A stretch of DNA of 64,000 nucleotides from Paraburkholderia sp. FT54 (GTDB lineage: Bacteria > Pseudomonadota > Gammaproteobacteria > Burkholderiales > Burkholderiaceae): NCBI RefSeq assembly GCF_031585635.1, contig NZ_CP134195.1, positions 2,666,001 to 2,730,000 of the forward strand. The letters are read 5' to 3'. Numbering within the stretch: position 1 is the first letter of the stretch; the number at the start of each line of letters is the position of its first letter. The notes beneath the pieces are model-generated. The model searched no databases, was not told the origin of the DNA, and was given only the letters and a program-made list of their open reading frames with translations. Both the position numbers and the translations under genes were made by a program. This document shows, piece by piece, positions 1-8,945 of the stretch.

Positions 1-1120
1 TAAACGCGACTAGCACCGCCAACCCCGCGACCACGGACAACAAAACCGGCACCGTCGGCGAAGCATTGATCATCATGAACGCCGGATACACCGCCACAAT
101 CAGCAAGACCCGCGAAACCCACAACACGCGCTTACGCCCAACGCGATCGGACAGCGCCCCGGCGAACGGCGAACAGATCACCGTCACCACCGCTGCGGTC
201 CACGCAGCCCAAAGCGCCGACGACATCGGCAAATGCAAGATCCTGATCGCGTAGGTGGACAGATAAAACAGCACGATATAGTTCGCCGCCGTGCCACCGA
301 TCGTCGTCAACACACCCGTCGTGATCACGCGGGAATGCTCGCGAAACAGCTTGCGTACCGGCTGCGAAGCCGCCGCTATACCGTCGCCCGACTGCGCAGG
401 CGCCCCATCTTCGACACCAGGCAGCGTCTCATGCAGATGCCGCCGAATATAAATGCCAATCGGCCCCATCGCCATGCCGATCACGAACGGCACGCGCCAC
501 CCCCAACTCTCCAGCGCCGCAGTCGACAGCGCCGCCGCCAACGCGACACCGAGCAACGACCCGCACACCGTATTCAAGCCCTGGCTCACGAACTGCCAAC
601 TGCCATAAAACCCGCGTGTCTTATTGCTGCCATACTCCAGCAACAGCGACGTCGACGCCCCTACCTCACCGCCCAGCGCAAAACCCTGAATCAACCGCGC
701 AAGAATCACCAGCAGCGGCGCTGCAACACCGATCGCGGCATAAGTCGGCGCGAACGCGATGATCGCCGAGCCGAGCGTCATCAGCCATAGCGTAAGACTC
801 ATCGCGGCCTTGCGCCCCGCGCGATCCGCATACGCGCCGAGCACGATGCCACCCACCGGCCGCATGATGAACCCGACGCCGAACGTGCCGACCGCGAGCA
901 TGAGCTGCGCGAGCTGCCCCTCCACCGGGAAATACAGCTTGCCGATGATCGTCGCAAAGAAGCTATAGATCGTGAAGTCGAAAAACTCGAGGCCGTTGCC
1001 CAGCGTGATCGCGGCAATCGCCTTGGCGTGGCTCGTGCGTTCGACAGGCTGCGCGGCCGGCGTGCCCTGCATGCTCAACGCGTCGGTGCCTGCGGGTTGC
1101 GGTGTGGCGGAATAGTCCAT
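1..1120 (-). CDS. MHS-family MFS metabolite:H+ symporter (3' end outside window)
   Basis: An open frame runs from ATG at 1120 off the window edge, giving about 373 residues. It is preceded by GGAG 6 bases before the start. After a polar N-terminus of about 35 residues it shows alternating hydrophobic segments of a 12-helix major facilitator. The loop-2 signature GAYADRAGRKAA near residue 95 and its repeat SDRVGRKR near residue 325 identify the metabolite:H+ symporter branch (CitA, ProP, ShiA relatives). The family imports organic acids or betaines with protons across the inner membrane. The substrate cannot be read from the sequence. The M20 hydrolase lies 65 bp upstream on the same strand in the opposite gene order, so the two may serve one catabolic route. 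The C-terminus is missing only because the window ends. Confidence 0.88.
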   Translation of the reverse strand, partial: MDYSATPQPAGTDALSMQGTPAAQPVERTSHAKAIAAITLGNGLEFFDFTIYSFFATIIGKLYFPVEGQLAQLMLAVGTFGVGFIMRPVGGIVLGAYADRAGRKAAMSLTLWLMTLGSAIIAFAPTYAAIGVAAPLLVILARLIQGFALGGEVGASTSLLLEYGSNKTRGFYGSWQFVSQGLNTVCGSLLGVALAAALSTAALESWGWRVPFVIGMAMGPIGIYIRRHLHETLPGVEDGAPAQSGDGIAAASQPVRKLFREHSRVITTGVLTTIGGTAANYIVLFYLSTYAIRILHLPMSSALWAAWTAAVVTVICSPFAGALSDRVGRKRVLWVSRVLLIVAVYPAFMMINASPTVPVLLSVVAGLAVLVAF

Positions 1121-1185
1121 CTGTGTCTCCGTGATGTTCTGCCTGCTAATGCGCGGCTTTGCCCGCTGATGCAAACGCTGTGGCC

Positions 1186-2358
1186 TCAGGCCAGAAACGT
1201 CTGCGCGAGTCTCACCCAGTACGCAGCGCCGGTGGCAAGGCAATCGTCGTTGAAGTCGTAGCCCGGGTTGTGAACCATGCAGCCGCCCTCGCCGTCGCCA
1301 TTGCCGATGATGAGGTAGCTGCCGGGGCAACGTTCCAGCAGGAACGCGAAATCTTCGCTGCCAGTGAGCGGCTGCATGTCGGCAATCAGGCCGCTTTCGC
1401 CGAGCCAGTCGAGCGCGACTTGTCGCGCCAGCCCGGTCATCGCCGCATCGTTGACGAGCACCGGGTAGCGGCGCTGATAGTCCACGTCCGCCCGCGCACC
1501 GAACACGGCCGCCTGGCCGCACGCCACCGCTGTGATGCGTTCCTGCAAATAATCGCGAACCTCCGGTTTCAATGCGCGCACCGAGAGGCGCATCTCGGCC
1601 GTCTCGGGAATCACGTTCGACGCTTCGCCCGCGTGAATCGCGCCGACGGTGATGATCGCCATGTCGAGCGGGGCGATATTGCGCGATACGATGGCCTGCA
1701 ACGCCAGCACGATCTGCGCACACACCACCACCGGATCGATCGCCTTATGTGGCACTGCGCCATGGCCGCCGCGGCCCGTCACCTTGATGATCACCGTGTC
1801 CGACGAGGCCATGAACGAGCCCGGCAGGAAACCGAACTTGCCTGTCGGGTAGCCCGGCATGTTGTGCATGGCGAAGACCGCATCGCACGGAAACTTGTCG
1901 AACAGGCCGTCCTCGAGCATTTTTTTCGCGCCGGCCAGGCCCTCTTCCGCGGGCTGGAAAATCAGATTCAACGTGCCGTCGAAGCACTTTTCCTGCGCCA
2001 GATGTTTGGCGGCGGCAAGCAGCATGGCCGTGTGGCCGTCGTGGCCGCATGCGTGCATCTTGCCAGGCACCTTGCTCGCGTAGGGCAGGCCGGTGGTTTC
2101 ATGAATCGGCAACGCGTCCATGTCGGCGCGCAGCCCCAATTTGCGCGTGCCGCCGCCGACCTTCAATTGACCGACGACGCCCGTCTGACCGAGCCCGCGA
2201 TGCACCGTGTAGCCCCACTCCTGCAAGCGTTCGGCGACCAGGTCGCCAGTGGCGAATTCCTCGTACGCCAGCTCGGGCTGCGCGTGGATGCGGCGGCGCA
2301 GCGCGATCATTTCGTCTTCGAGTTCGGCGATGCCCGCCGGAATGGCCATGGTGTTCAC
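1186..2358 (-). CDS. M20 family amidohydrolase (hippurate hydrolase/aminoacylase-like)
   Basis: A 390-residue cytoplasmic metallohydrolase of the M20D group, which removes acyl groups from N-acyl amino acids such as hippurate. RADMDALPI near residue 77 and HACGHDGHTA at residues 102-111 carry the expected metal ligands (Cys104, His106), and a later segment FAMHNMPG is also typical. Length matches HipO-type enzymes. A GTG start at 2358 is chosen because GGAG lies 7 bases upstream; the in-frame ATG at 2349 would be 16 bases away. It is divergent from the LysR gene at 2476, a common regulator-target layout, and upstream of the MHS transporter on the same strand. Exact substrate is unknown. Confidence 0.88.
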   Translation of the reverse strand: MNTMAIPAGIAELEDEMIALRRRIHAQPELAYEEFATGDLVAERLQEWGYTVHRGLGQTGVVGQLKVGGGTRKLGLRADMDALPIHETTGLPYASKVPGKMHACGHDGHTAMLLAAAKHLAQEKCFDGTLNLIFQPAEEGLAGAKKMLEDGLFDKFPCDAVFAMHNMPGYPTGKFGFLPGSFMASSDTVIIKVTGRGGHGAVPHKAIDPVVVCAQIVLALQAIVSRNIAPLDMAIITVGAIHAGEASNVIPETAEMRLSVRALKPEVRDYLQERITAVACGQAAVFGARADVDYQRRYPVLVNDAAMTGLARQVALDWLGESGLIADMQPLTGSEDFAFLLERCPGSYLIIGNGDGEGGCMVHNPGYDFNDDCLATGAAYWVRLAQTFLA

Positions 2359-2475
2359 GTCGTGTCTCCGTCATTGAAAGCGTGAACCCAGCATAACGAC
2401 GCCGATTTTCCAGCGGCAGGCGTAGAATCGTTGCGGCAGCAACTCGTGGTTGCCACCCTATCCCCGCCTCGCCAG

Positions 2476-3426
2476 ATGAAACTGCATCAGCTCAGCACCT
2501 TAGCGGCCATCGCCGATACTGGAAGTATCCGGGCCGCCGCTCGCTCACTCGGCCTCTCGCCCGCTGCCGTGACCAAGGCGATGCGGGAACTGGAAGCGGA
2601 TCTGCAAGCGCCGCTGGTGGTGCGCAGTGCGAGCGGCGTCGCGTTCACCGAGTTCGGCCGCGCGCTCGTCGTGCATGCGCGCGTGGTGCTGGGGCAATTG
2701 CAGCGCGCGCAAGCCGAGATCGAAGCGTTGCGCGGCGCGGCGGCCGGCAAATTGTCGATCGGCGTCACGCCGTGGGTCGCGTTGACGTTTCTGCCGCCCA
2801 CGGTGCAGCGCTTCCGGCAGCGCATGCCAGAAGTGCAGCTGGAGTTTTTCGAAGGCTTGCTCGCGGTGGTGCAACCGCGTTTGCGCGATGGCAGCCTCGA
2901 TTTTTCGATCGGCCGGCCGCCACCCGCGTCGCCGCAATCGGAGTTTCATAACGTGCCGCTGTTCTCCACGCATTCGGCCGTGGTCGCGCGGCGCGATCAT
3001 CCGAAGGCCGGCTGCCGCACGCTGCTCGAACTGGAAGACGCGGAGTGGATTTTGAACTGGGACCCGGCGAGTCGCGAGTCGATCTCGGACAATGTGTTCC
3101 GCAAGCGCGGCATGCAGGTGCCGCACACCATTCTGCTCGCGCATTCGCTGGCGGTCGTGCTGGGTCTGCTCGCCCATACGGACATGCTCAGCATTTTTCC
3201 GTGGCCGCTCGTGGAGGTGACGCTCGCGAAGGAGCAGTTGTGGGCGCTGCCATTGCGTGAGACGGTCGATGAAACCATTGTCAGCATCACGTCACGCCGC
3301 GGCGCGCCGACGAGTCCGGCGGCCGCGTGCTTTCTCGAATGCCTGCGTGAAGTGATCGACGAAGGGGCGCGCTCGCAAGACCCCGAGCAGCGCCGGCTGT
3401 TTCATTCGATCGAGTTGCTGCTTTAG
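2476..3426 (+). CDS. LysR-family transcriptional regulator
   Basis: A 316-residue LysR-type regulator. The N-terminal winged helix-turn-helix (residues 1-60) contains the typical pattern AAARSLGLSPAAVTKAMREL, followed by a linker and a periplasmic-binding-fold effector domain from about residue 90. ATG at 2476 begins the canonical HTH (MKLHQLSTL); an upstream TTG at 2431 would add 15 residues that do not fit the family. It is divergently placed 117 bp from the M20 amidohydrolase start, so it probably controls that gene and perhaps the neighbouring transporter. The effector is unknown. Confidence 0.9.
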   Translation: MKLHQLSTLAAIADTGSIRAAARSLGLSPAAVTKAMRELEADLQAPLVVRSASGVAFTEFGRALVVHARVVLGQLQRAQAEIEALRGAAAGKLSIGVTPWVALTFLPPTVQRFRQRMPEVQLEFFEGLLAVVQPRLRDGSLDFSIGRPPPASPQSEFHNVPLFSTHSAVVARRDHPKAGCRTLLELEDAEWILNWDPASRESISDNVFRKRGMQVPHTILLAHSLAVVLGLLAHTDMLSIFPWPLVEVTLAKEQLWALPLRETVDETIVSITSRRGAPTSPAAACFLECLREVIDEGARSQDPEQRRLFHSIELLL

Positions 3427-3456
3427 TCTTCGGTTACTTCACGGCGCTGTGCGGAT

Positions 3457-4902
3457 TCAAGCGTCGTAACCGACCACGCCCTTGATCTCCAGAAAATCCT
3501 CCAGACCAAACTCACCATACTCGCGGCCATTACCTGATTGCTTGAAGCCGCCGAACGGCGCCTCAGGGTTGTAGTCCGCGTAGTTCAGATAGATCGTGCC
3601 GGTGCGCAGGCGCTTCGCCACCGCACGCGCGTGCTCGATCGAGCCGGATTGGATGTAGCCCGCGAGACCGTAGAGACTGTCGTTGGCCATCGCGATTGCT
3701 TCGTCTTCGGAGTCGTAAGCGAGGATCGACAGCACCGGCCCGAAGATTTCCTCGTGCGCGATCGTCATGTCCGGCGTGACTTTGCCGAATACCGTCGGCC
3801 GCACGAAGTAGCCGTCCTTCAATCCTTCGGGACGACCCGGCCCGCCGGCTACCAGCGTGGCGCCCTCTTCCATGCCCACGCCGATCAGCCGCTGGATCTT
3901 GTCGAACTGCTGTTCGCTGATCACGGGGCCGAGGTCCGTGCCTTTCGCATCCGCGGGGCCGACGTTCAGCGCCTCAGCGGCTTCTTTCGCGTACGCCAGC
4001 GCTTCGGCTTCGCGCGCACGCGGCACGAACATGCGCGTGGGCGCATCGCACGATTGGCCGCTGTTGTCGAAACAGGCACGCGCGCCGCGCATCACGGCCT
4101 CTTTCAGATCGGCATCTTCGAGAATCAGGTTGGCCGATTTGCCGCCCAGTTCCTGATGCACGCGCTTGACCGTATCCGCCGCGGCCTTCGCGACCTGCAC
4201 GCCCGCGCGCGTCGAACCCGTGAACGACATCATGTCGATGTCCGGATGCGACGACATCGCTTCGCCCACGGTGCGGCCTTCGCCGTTCACGAGGTTGAAC
4301 ACGCCGGCCGGCACGCCCGCTTCGTCGAGAATCTCGGCGAAGAGGATGGCGGACAGCGGCGCGAGTTCCGACGGCTTGAGCACCATCGTGCAGCCGGCCG
4401 CGAGCGCGGGCGCAACCTTGGTGGTGATCTGCAAGGCCGGCCAGTTCCACGGCGTGATCAGCCCGCACACGCCGACCGCTTCCTTGCGGATCAGAATGCC
4501 GCTCTTCACGTACTCGAACTCGAAGGTATCGAGCGTGCGGATCATCGTTTCCAGATGCGCGACGCCGGTCCAGGCCTGCGCGTCGTTCGCGTACTGCAGC
4601 GGCGCGCCCATCTCGCGGCTGATCGCATGCACCATATCGTCATAGCGCTTGCGATAGACGTCGAGGATCGCTTGCAGCAAGTCGATGCGCTGCGCGATCG
4701 TCGTTTCGCTGTAGGCGGGAAACGCGCGCTTCGCGGCCGCGACGGCGCGATCGACATCCGCCGCGCTGCCCAGCGTGATCTGCGCGAACGCGGTAGCCGT
4801 GGACGGATCGATCACGTCGAGCGTGGGCGTGCTTTCTTGGTCACGCGGGGCGAGCGCGTCGACCCATTGACCGTCGATATAAAACTGCCTGGCGTGTTGC
4901 AT
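3457..4902 (-). CDS. NAD(P)-dependent aldehyde dehydrogenase
   Basis: A 481-residue aldehyde dehydrogenase that oxidises an aldehyde to the acid. All family landmarks are present: PWNWP at 151-155 with catalytic Asn, KPSE at 176, FTGSTRAG from 227 in the nucleotide fold, ELGGKS at 251 with the general-base Glu, and GQSC ending in the catalytic Cys285. EIFGPV occurs near residue 383. Length is standard. It is divergent from the cupin gene at 5115, with the FAD oxidase and NCS1 permease farther on. The group looks like an amine-to-aldehyde-to-acid route, in which this enzyme would take the aldehyde released by the oxidase; that is inference from context. Confidence 0.92.
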   Translation of the reverse strand: MQHARQFYIDGQWVDALAPRDQESTPTLDVIDPSTATAFAQITLGSAADVDRAVAAAKRAFPAYSETTIAQRIDLLQAILDVYRKRYDDMVHAISREMGAPLQYANDAQAWTGVAHLETMIRTLDTFEFEYVKSGILIRKEAVGVCGLITPWNWPALQITTKVAPALAAGCTMVLKPSELAPLSAILFAEILDEAGVPAGVFNLVNGEGRTVGEAMSSHPDIDMMSFTGSTRAGVQVAKAAADTVKRVHQELGGKSANLILEDADLKEAVMRGARACFDNSGQSCDAPTRMFVPRAREAEALAYAKEAAEALNVGPADAKGTDLGPVISEQQFDKIQRLIGVGMEEGATLVAGGPGRPEGLKDGYFVRPTVFGKVTPDMTIAHEEIFGPVLSILAYDSEDEAIAMANDSLYGLAGYIQSGSIEHARAVAKRLRTGTIYLNYADYNPEAPFGGFKQSGNGREYGEFGLEDFLEIKGVVGYDA

Positions 4903-5114
4903 GGGGCTTGTCCTCTACATGAAAGTTTCAGGTCAGACGCGGGGCCAATCGGACCCGCGGCGGCGTCGCCTGCCTTACATCGACGCCGCTCAATCTGAAT
5001 GTCTTCAAATCGAAATTCATCGCTACGCGGCTTTGGCTCAGACTCCGGCTTCGAATCCATTTTTCGCATCGTTTCAACGATAGCGACCTCGATCGAATCC
5101 ACCAGGAGAGACTC

Positions 5115-5486
5115 ATGAGCAACCTCACTTTCACCCGCATCGACGCTAAAGGCCCTGGCGCTTCAGGCCTGAATCCGGCCCTGCACGATCCGGCCGACGT
5201 CATTCTCGAAGGCGCCAAGGCACCGCACGCGCTGAACGCTTACTCCGACGCCACCAACATGCTGTCCGCGGGCGTGTGGCAATGCGATGCGGGCACGCTG
5301 AAGCTGGCCGACCTGCCGATCCACGAAGTGTGCGTGCTGATCGAAGGCGAAGTCGTGATCACCAGCGACGACGGCCGCAGCGAACGCTATGCCGCCGGCG
5401 ACGCCTTCATTCTGCACAAAGGCTTCTCGGGCACGTGGCACATGCCGGTGGCGACCAAGAAGTACAGCATCGTGTACTGCGGTTAA
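5115..5486 (+). CDS. Cupin-domain protein (DUF861 type)
   Basis: A 123-residue single-cupin protein. The central part, roughly residues 65-120, shows the two half-motifs: LPIHEVCVLIEGEVVI and later AGDAFILHKGFSGTWH. This is the small EutQ/ureidoglycine-aminohydrolase-like cupin group found beside amine oxidases and aldehyde dehydrogenases. The start is fixed by AGGAGAG 4 bases before ATG 5115. It is divergent from the aldehyde dehydrogenase and ends at a strong terminator. Its chemical role is unknown; these cupins are often assumed to bind a small ligand or metal. Confidence 0.85.
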   Translation: MSNLTFTRIDAKGPGASGLNPALHDPADVILEGAKAPHALNAYSDATNMLSAGVWQCDAGTLKLADLPIHEVCVLIEGEVVITSDDGRSERYAAGDAFILHKGFSGTWHMPVATKKYSIVYCG

Positions 5487-5517
5487 GTCTTACTGCATTG
5501 CAGCGTTGCTTCAACGG

Positions 5518-5547
5518 AAACCGCACTGATCAAGGTGCGGTTTTTTT
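5518..5547. terminator. Intrinsic terminator after cupin gene
   Basis: A perfect 9-bp stem (AAACCGCAC, 5518-5526, with GTGCGGTTT, 5535-5543) encloses an 8-base loop and is followed by a run of T. It sits 31 bp after the cupin stop. The A-rich 5' arm could also let it serve the convergent FAD-oxidase gene. Confidence 0.9.
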
Positions 5548-5602
5548 ATTCCAGTCACAGCATAAAAAACGCGTCCGCCACGACTGCGCGGACGCCTTCT
5601 GG

Positions 5603-6994
5603 TTACATCGGAAAACCCAGCGCCTTGATCGAATTGATCCACAGGCGCCGCCAGCCGCCGCGATCGTCGGCGCCGTCGAATGCGTTGAAGGTAATCTTCG
5701 CGGCGATCCAGCGCACCGGTTCCGGCGGAATATACGACGGCCCCTTGCGCGAAATATCGAGGGACGTAATCACCGTATCGCGATGCCACAGCATGTCGAG
5801 TCCCATCTTCGCGCCGAAGCGGCTGCCAGCAACGCCGAAGCCCGTATAACCCGCGACGAACACGCTCTTGCCGCCGTGATAGCGGCGCGCGAACACCGCT
5901 CCACGCGAGCAGTAGTCGATCGGGCCGCCCCATGCGTGCGTGAAGCGTACGTCGTCGAGTTGCGGAAAGGTGCGATAGAACGCTTCGGCGAGCTTGTAGT
6001 ACGTGCTTTCATCGCGATCGGCGGCGGGATTCGAATTGCCGCCGAAGTGATAGCTCACCCGGCCGCCGAAGATGATGCGATTGTCTTTGGTGAGCCGGAA
6101 ATAATTGAGCTGCGTGCGCGTGTCGTAAATGCCCTGACGATTCTTCCAGCCGATGCGCGCCATCTGCTCTTCGCTCAACGGCGCCGTCGCGATGATGTGA
6201 TCGCGCACCTGCATCACGCGGCGCTTGATGTCGGTCACGCCGACGTCCGCAGTGCCGGTGCCGAGCAGCACGCGCGGCGTTTCGATGCGGCCCGCCTGCG
6301 TGTGCACGATCATCTTCGCGCCACAATCTTCGAGGCGCGTGATCGGTGAATGTTCATGCAGACGCACGCCGAGTTTCAGCGCGGCGGCCTTCAAACCCCA
6401 CGCGAGCTTCGCCGGATGAATCGTGCCGCTGCGATTGCGCGACCACATCGCGCCGGCAAAGAGCGGCGAATCGAGTTGCTCGCGCGCGCCCTTGCTGTCG
6501 AGCAGCACCACGTCGTGTCCGTGTGCAACATGTAGCTCGTAATCGCCCTTCAGATGACCGAGGTGAGCAGAATCGACCGCGACGGTCATCTCGCCGTTCC
6601 ATTCGACATCCGCCTCGATGCCGTAGCGCGTCAACGATTCCTTGAAGCCGTCGAGGTTCTCCTGGCCCAGCTTTTCGAGCACGTCGAGGTCTTGCGGAAA
6701 GACGCGCGTCGCGTTCGGCAAGCCGTGCATCACCGAGGTCGAGATGATGCCGCCCGGACGGCCCGAGGCGCCGTAAGCCACCTTGCCCGCCTCGACCAGC
6801 ACGACGTCGAGCGACGGGTCGGCTTCTTTCGCCTGAATGGCCGCCCACAGACCGGTGAAGCCGCCGCCCACCACAACCAGATCCGCGGTAGTCGGACCGA
6901 TCAATTCCCGTTCGACAGCCGGCGCGCGCGGATTGTCCAGCCAGAACGGAAACAGTTTTACCCCTTCAAACGCGCGCTTTACTGACTCGCTCAT
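5603..6994 (-). CDS. FAD-dependent oxidoreductase (DAO family, PuuB-like)
   Basis: A 463-residue D-amino-acid-oxidase-fold flavoenzyme. The ADP-binding motif VVGGGFTG lies at residues 41-48, followed by the acidic strand end VLVEAG near 65 and the GASGRPGG motif that follows it. A C-terminal GYTGFG motif near residue 395 completes the FAD site. Overall pattern and length resemble gamma-glutamylputrescine oxidase and related amine oxidases, which yield an aldehyde, ammonia and peroxide. It lies 66 bp downstream of the NCS1 permease on the same strand and close to an aldehyde dehydrogenase, so import, oxidation and aldehyde oxidation could be consecutive steps. The actual amine is unknown. Confidence 0.87.
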   Translation of the reverse strand: MSESVKRAFEGVKLFPFWLDNPRAPAVERELIGPTTADLVVVGGGFTGLWAAIQAKEADPSLDVVLVEAGKVAYGASGRPGGIISTSVMHGLPNATRVFPQDLDVLEKLGQENLDGFKESLTRYGIEADVEWNGEMTVAVDSAHLGHLKGDYELHVAHGHDVVLLDSKGAREQLDSPLFAGAMWSRNRSGTIHPAKLAWGLKAAALKLGVRLHEHSPITRLEDCGAKMIVHTQAGRIETPRVLLGTGTADVGVTDIKRRVMQVRDHIIATAPLSEEQMARIGWKNRQGIYDTRTQLNYFRLTKDNRIIFGGRVSYHFGGNSNPAADRDESTYYKLAEAFYRTFPQLDDVRFTHAWGGPIDYCSRGAVFARRYHGGKSVFVAGYTGFGVAGSRFGAKMGLDMLWHRDTVITSLDISRKGPSYIPPEPVRWIAAKITFNAFDGADDRGGWRRLWINSIKALGFPM

Positions 6995-7060
6995 CTTCTT
7001 TGCCTACTCAACTTGAATACCATTACGTGTGCCGGACGATGTCGCACATCGGCGTGCGCT

Positions 7061-8665
7061 TCAACCCGCGTCCTGCGTGTCCAGTGCGGCTTCGCATTCG
7101 CGTTCCGCACCCACGGCGCGCTGCGGTTTCGTGCGCTGTTGCGCGGCTGCTTTAAGCTTAGTCGCCGGCACCACGGGATGCACGGTCACATTGTGCTGCG
7201 CGCCGCCGCGCAGCCAACGCCGGCCTTGCGGTCCATATACGCCGTCGGGCTCCGGAAAGCACTGCAGCAGCGCGATATACAGCGCGGCCGCCAGCGTCAG
7301 CGAAACCGGCATGCTGATGTCGAGACCGCCGGCGAGTTGGCCGAGCGGACCGACAAACTGATCCGGCAGATTGACGAAGCACAGGCTGATCGCCGCGCTC
7401 GGAATCCACGCGCCCATTGCGCGCCAGTTCCAGCCGTGCGTGAACCAGTAGTGACCGCCGCGGCCGCCGCGATTGAACACCTGCAAGTCGTCGGACAGAT
7501 AGAAACCGCGCCGCGTGACGAAACCGATGATCATGATCACCATCCACGGGCAACTGCAGACGTTGATCAGCACCGAGAACGTCGACACGCTTTCGACCAG
7601 ATTGAACGCGAAGCGCCCGAGAAAAATGAAGCCGATGGCAAGGCTGCCGATCAGCAACGTGGCGCGCACGCGGTTCAGGAACTTCGGAAACATGCTCGAC
7701 ATGTCGAGGCCGGTGCCGTACAGCGCGGTCGTGCCCGTCGACATGCCACCGATGATCGCGATCAGGCACACCGGCAGGAAGAACCAGTTCGGCGAGATCG
7801 CCAGCAAACCGCCCACGTAGTTATTCGACGCGATGAAATCCGGCGCCTTGCTGGCGATGATCGTCGCCGTGGCAAGGCCGAAGAAAAACGGCACGAACGT
7901 GGCCAGTTGCGCGAGCATCACCGCCATGATCGTGCGCTGCTTCGGCGTGTTTTCCGGAATATAGCGGGCCCAATCGCCAAGCGTGCAGGCGAACGATACG
8001 GGGTTGCTCATCGCGACCAGCACCGCGCTCACGAAGGCCGGCCAGAAACCCACCGAGCCGAGCGCGACCTTGCCGGCGTATGCGCCGTCGAACGACCTGG
8101 TGAACGCGAACAGACCGACCACGAAAAGAATGCTCGCCGCCCACACCGCGATCTTGTTGACCCACAGCATGAAGCGAAAACCGTACACGCAGACGGTCAG
8201 CACCAGCACCGCGAACAGGCCGTAAGCGAAGCTCAGCGTCATCCAGTTGACCGGCAGGCCGAGCAGATGATTCGCGCCGCCCACGAGCGCATCGCCCGAA
8301 CTCCACACTGCCAGCGAGAAAAACGCGACGGCCGTGAGCACCGCCAGAAACGAGCCGACGATCCGCCCATGAATGCCGAAATGCGCGCCCGACGAGACCG
8401 GGTCGCTGGTGCCGTTGCGTGGCCCGAACAGGCTCATCGGCGCAAGAATGCAGGAGCCGATCAGCACGCCGAGCACGATCGACCAGACACCCGCCTTGAA
8501 CGACAAACCGAGCAGCACTGGAAAACTGCCGAGCACCGAGGTCGAAAAGGTATTGCAACCGCCGAACAGCAAGCGGAACAGGTCGATCGGCCGCGCATAG
8601 CGCGAGCGATCCGGAATGCGCTCGAAACCGAATGTTTCGACTTGAGTGATGCTGTTGCTGCTCAT
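7061..8665 (-). CDS. NCS1-family (cytosine/purine/allantoin type) permease
   Basis: A 534-residue integral membrane protein with about twelve hydrophobic segments. The early FGGCNTF, the CTLGDWARYIPE loop near residue 245 and the middle SPNWFFLPVC region are typical of nucleobase:cation symporter-1 proteins. It would import a nitrogenous compound across the inner membrane with H+ or Na+. The ATG at 8665 is preferred over 8695 because GGAG occurs twice just upstream, at 4 and 10 bases. The polar C-terminal tail of about 45 residues is longer than usual. It leads a two-gene unit with the FAD oxidase. Confidence 0.88.
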   Translation of the reverse strand: MSSNSITQVETFGFERIPDRSRYARPIDLFRLLFGGCNTFSTSVLGSFPVLLGLSFKAGVWSIVLGVLIGSCILAPMSLFGPRNGTSDPVSSGAHFGIHGRIVGSFLAVLTAVAFFSLAVWSSGDALVGGANHLLGLPVNWMTLSFAYGLFAVLVLTVCVYGFRFMLWVNKIAVWAASILFVVGLFAFTRSFDGAYAGKVALGSVGFWPAFVSAVLVAMSNPVSFACTLGDWARYIPENTPKQRTIMAVMLAQLATFVPFFFGLATATIIASKAPDFIASNNYVGGLLAISPNWFFLPVCLIAIIGGMSTGTTALYGTGLDMSSMFPKFLNRVRATLLIGSLAIGFIFLGRFAFNLVESVSTFSVLINVCSCPWMVIMIIGFVTRRGFYLSDDLQVFNRGGRGGHYWFTHGWNWRAMGAWIPSAAISLCFVNLPDQFVGPLGQLAGGLDISMPVSLTLAAALYIALLQCFPEPDGVYGPQGRRWLRGGAQHNVTVHPVVPATKLKAAAQQRTKPQRAVGAERECEAALDTQDAG

Positions 8666-8945
8666 TGTCTCCGACTCCTGTAACGGCCAGGTCAATCACA
8701 ATGGCTCGCCACGGGGATGCGGCGTCCACTTTTCTCAGATGTCTGGGCGCCACTGTAAAGACAATCGGCGCGGGCAAAAATATCGTCCGCCCAACCTTTA
8801 CTTCGATCGCCGGCGATGTAACCCGAAAGGCTTGTCCGATAAGGCTCCGTGACCTGCTCGCAAGGCCGCATAGGGACTTCCCGCAGCGCTCGCGCGTCGC
8901 AAACGTCGAAGCGAATAGCGAGAATCCGCACGCCTTTTGCTCGCC
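8666..8945. other. Noncoding gap upstream of NCS1 permease
   Basis: About 280 bp between the permease start and the end of the next LysR gene. No convincing small gene was seen. It must hold the promoter of the permease-oxidase unit, but I could not place -35/-10 boxes with confidence. Confidence 0.5.

Noticed and set aside
7013..8683. A 556-codon plus-strand frame opposite the NCS1 permease
   Set aside because: Composition dominated by Arg, His, Gln and Asp; shadow of a membrane-protein gene.
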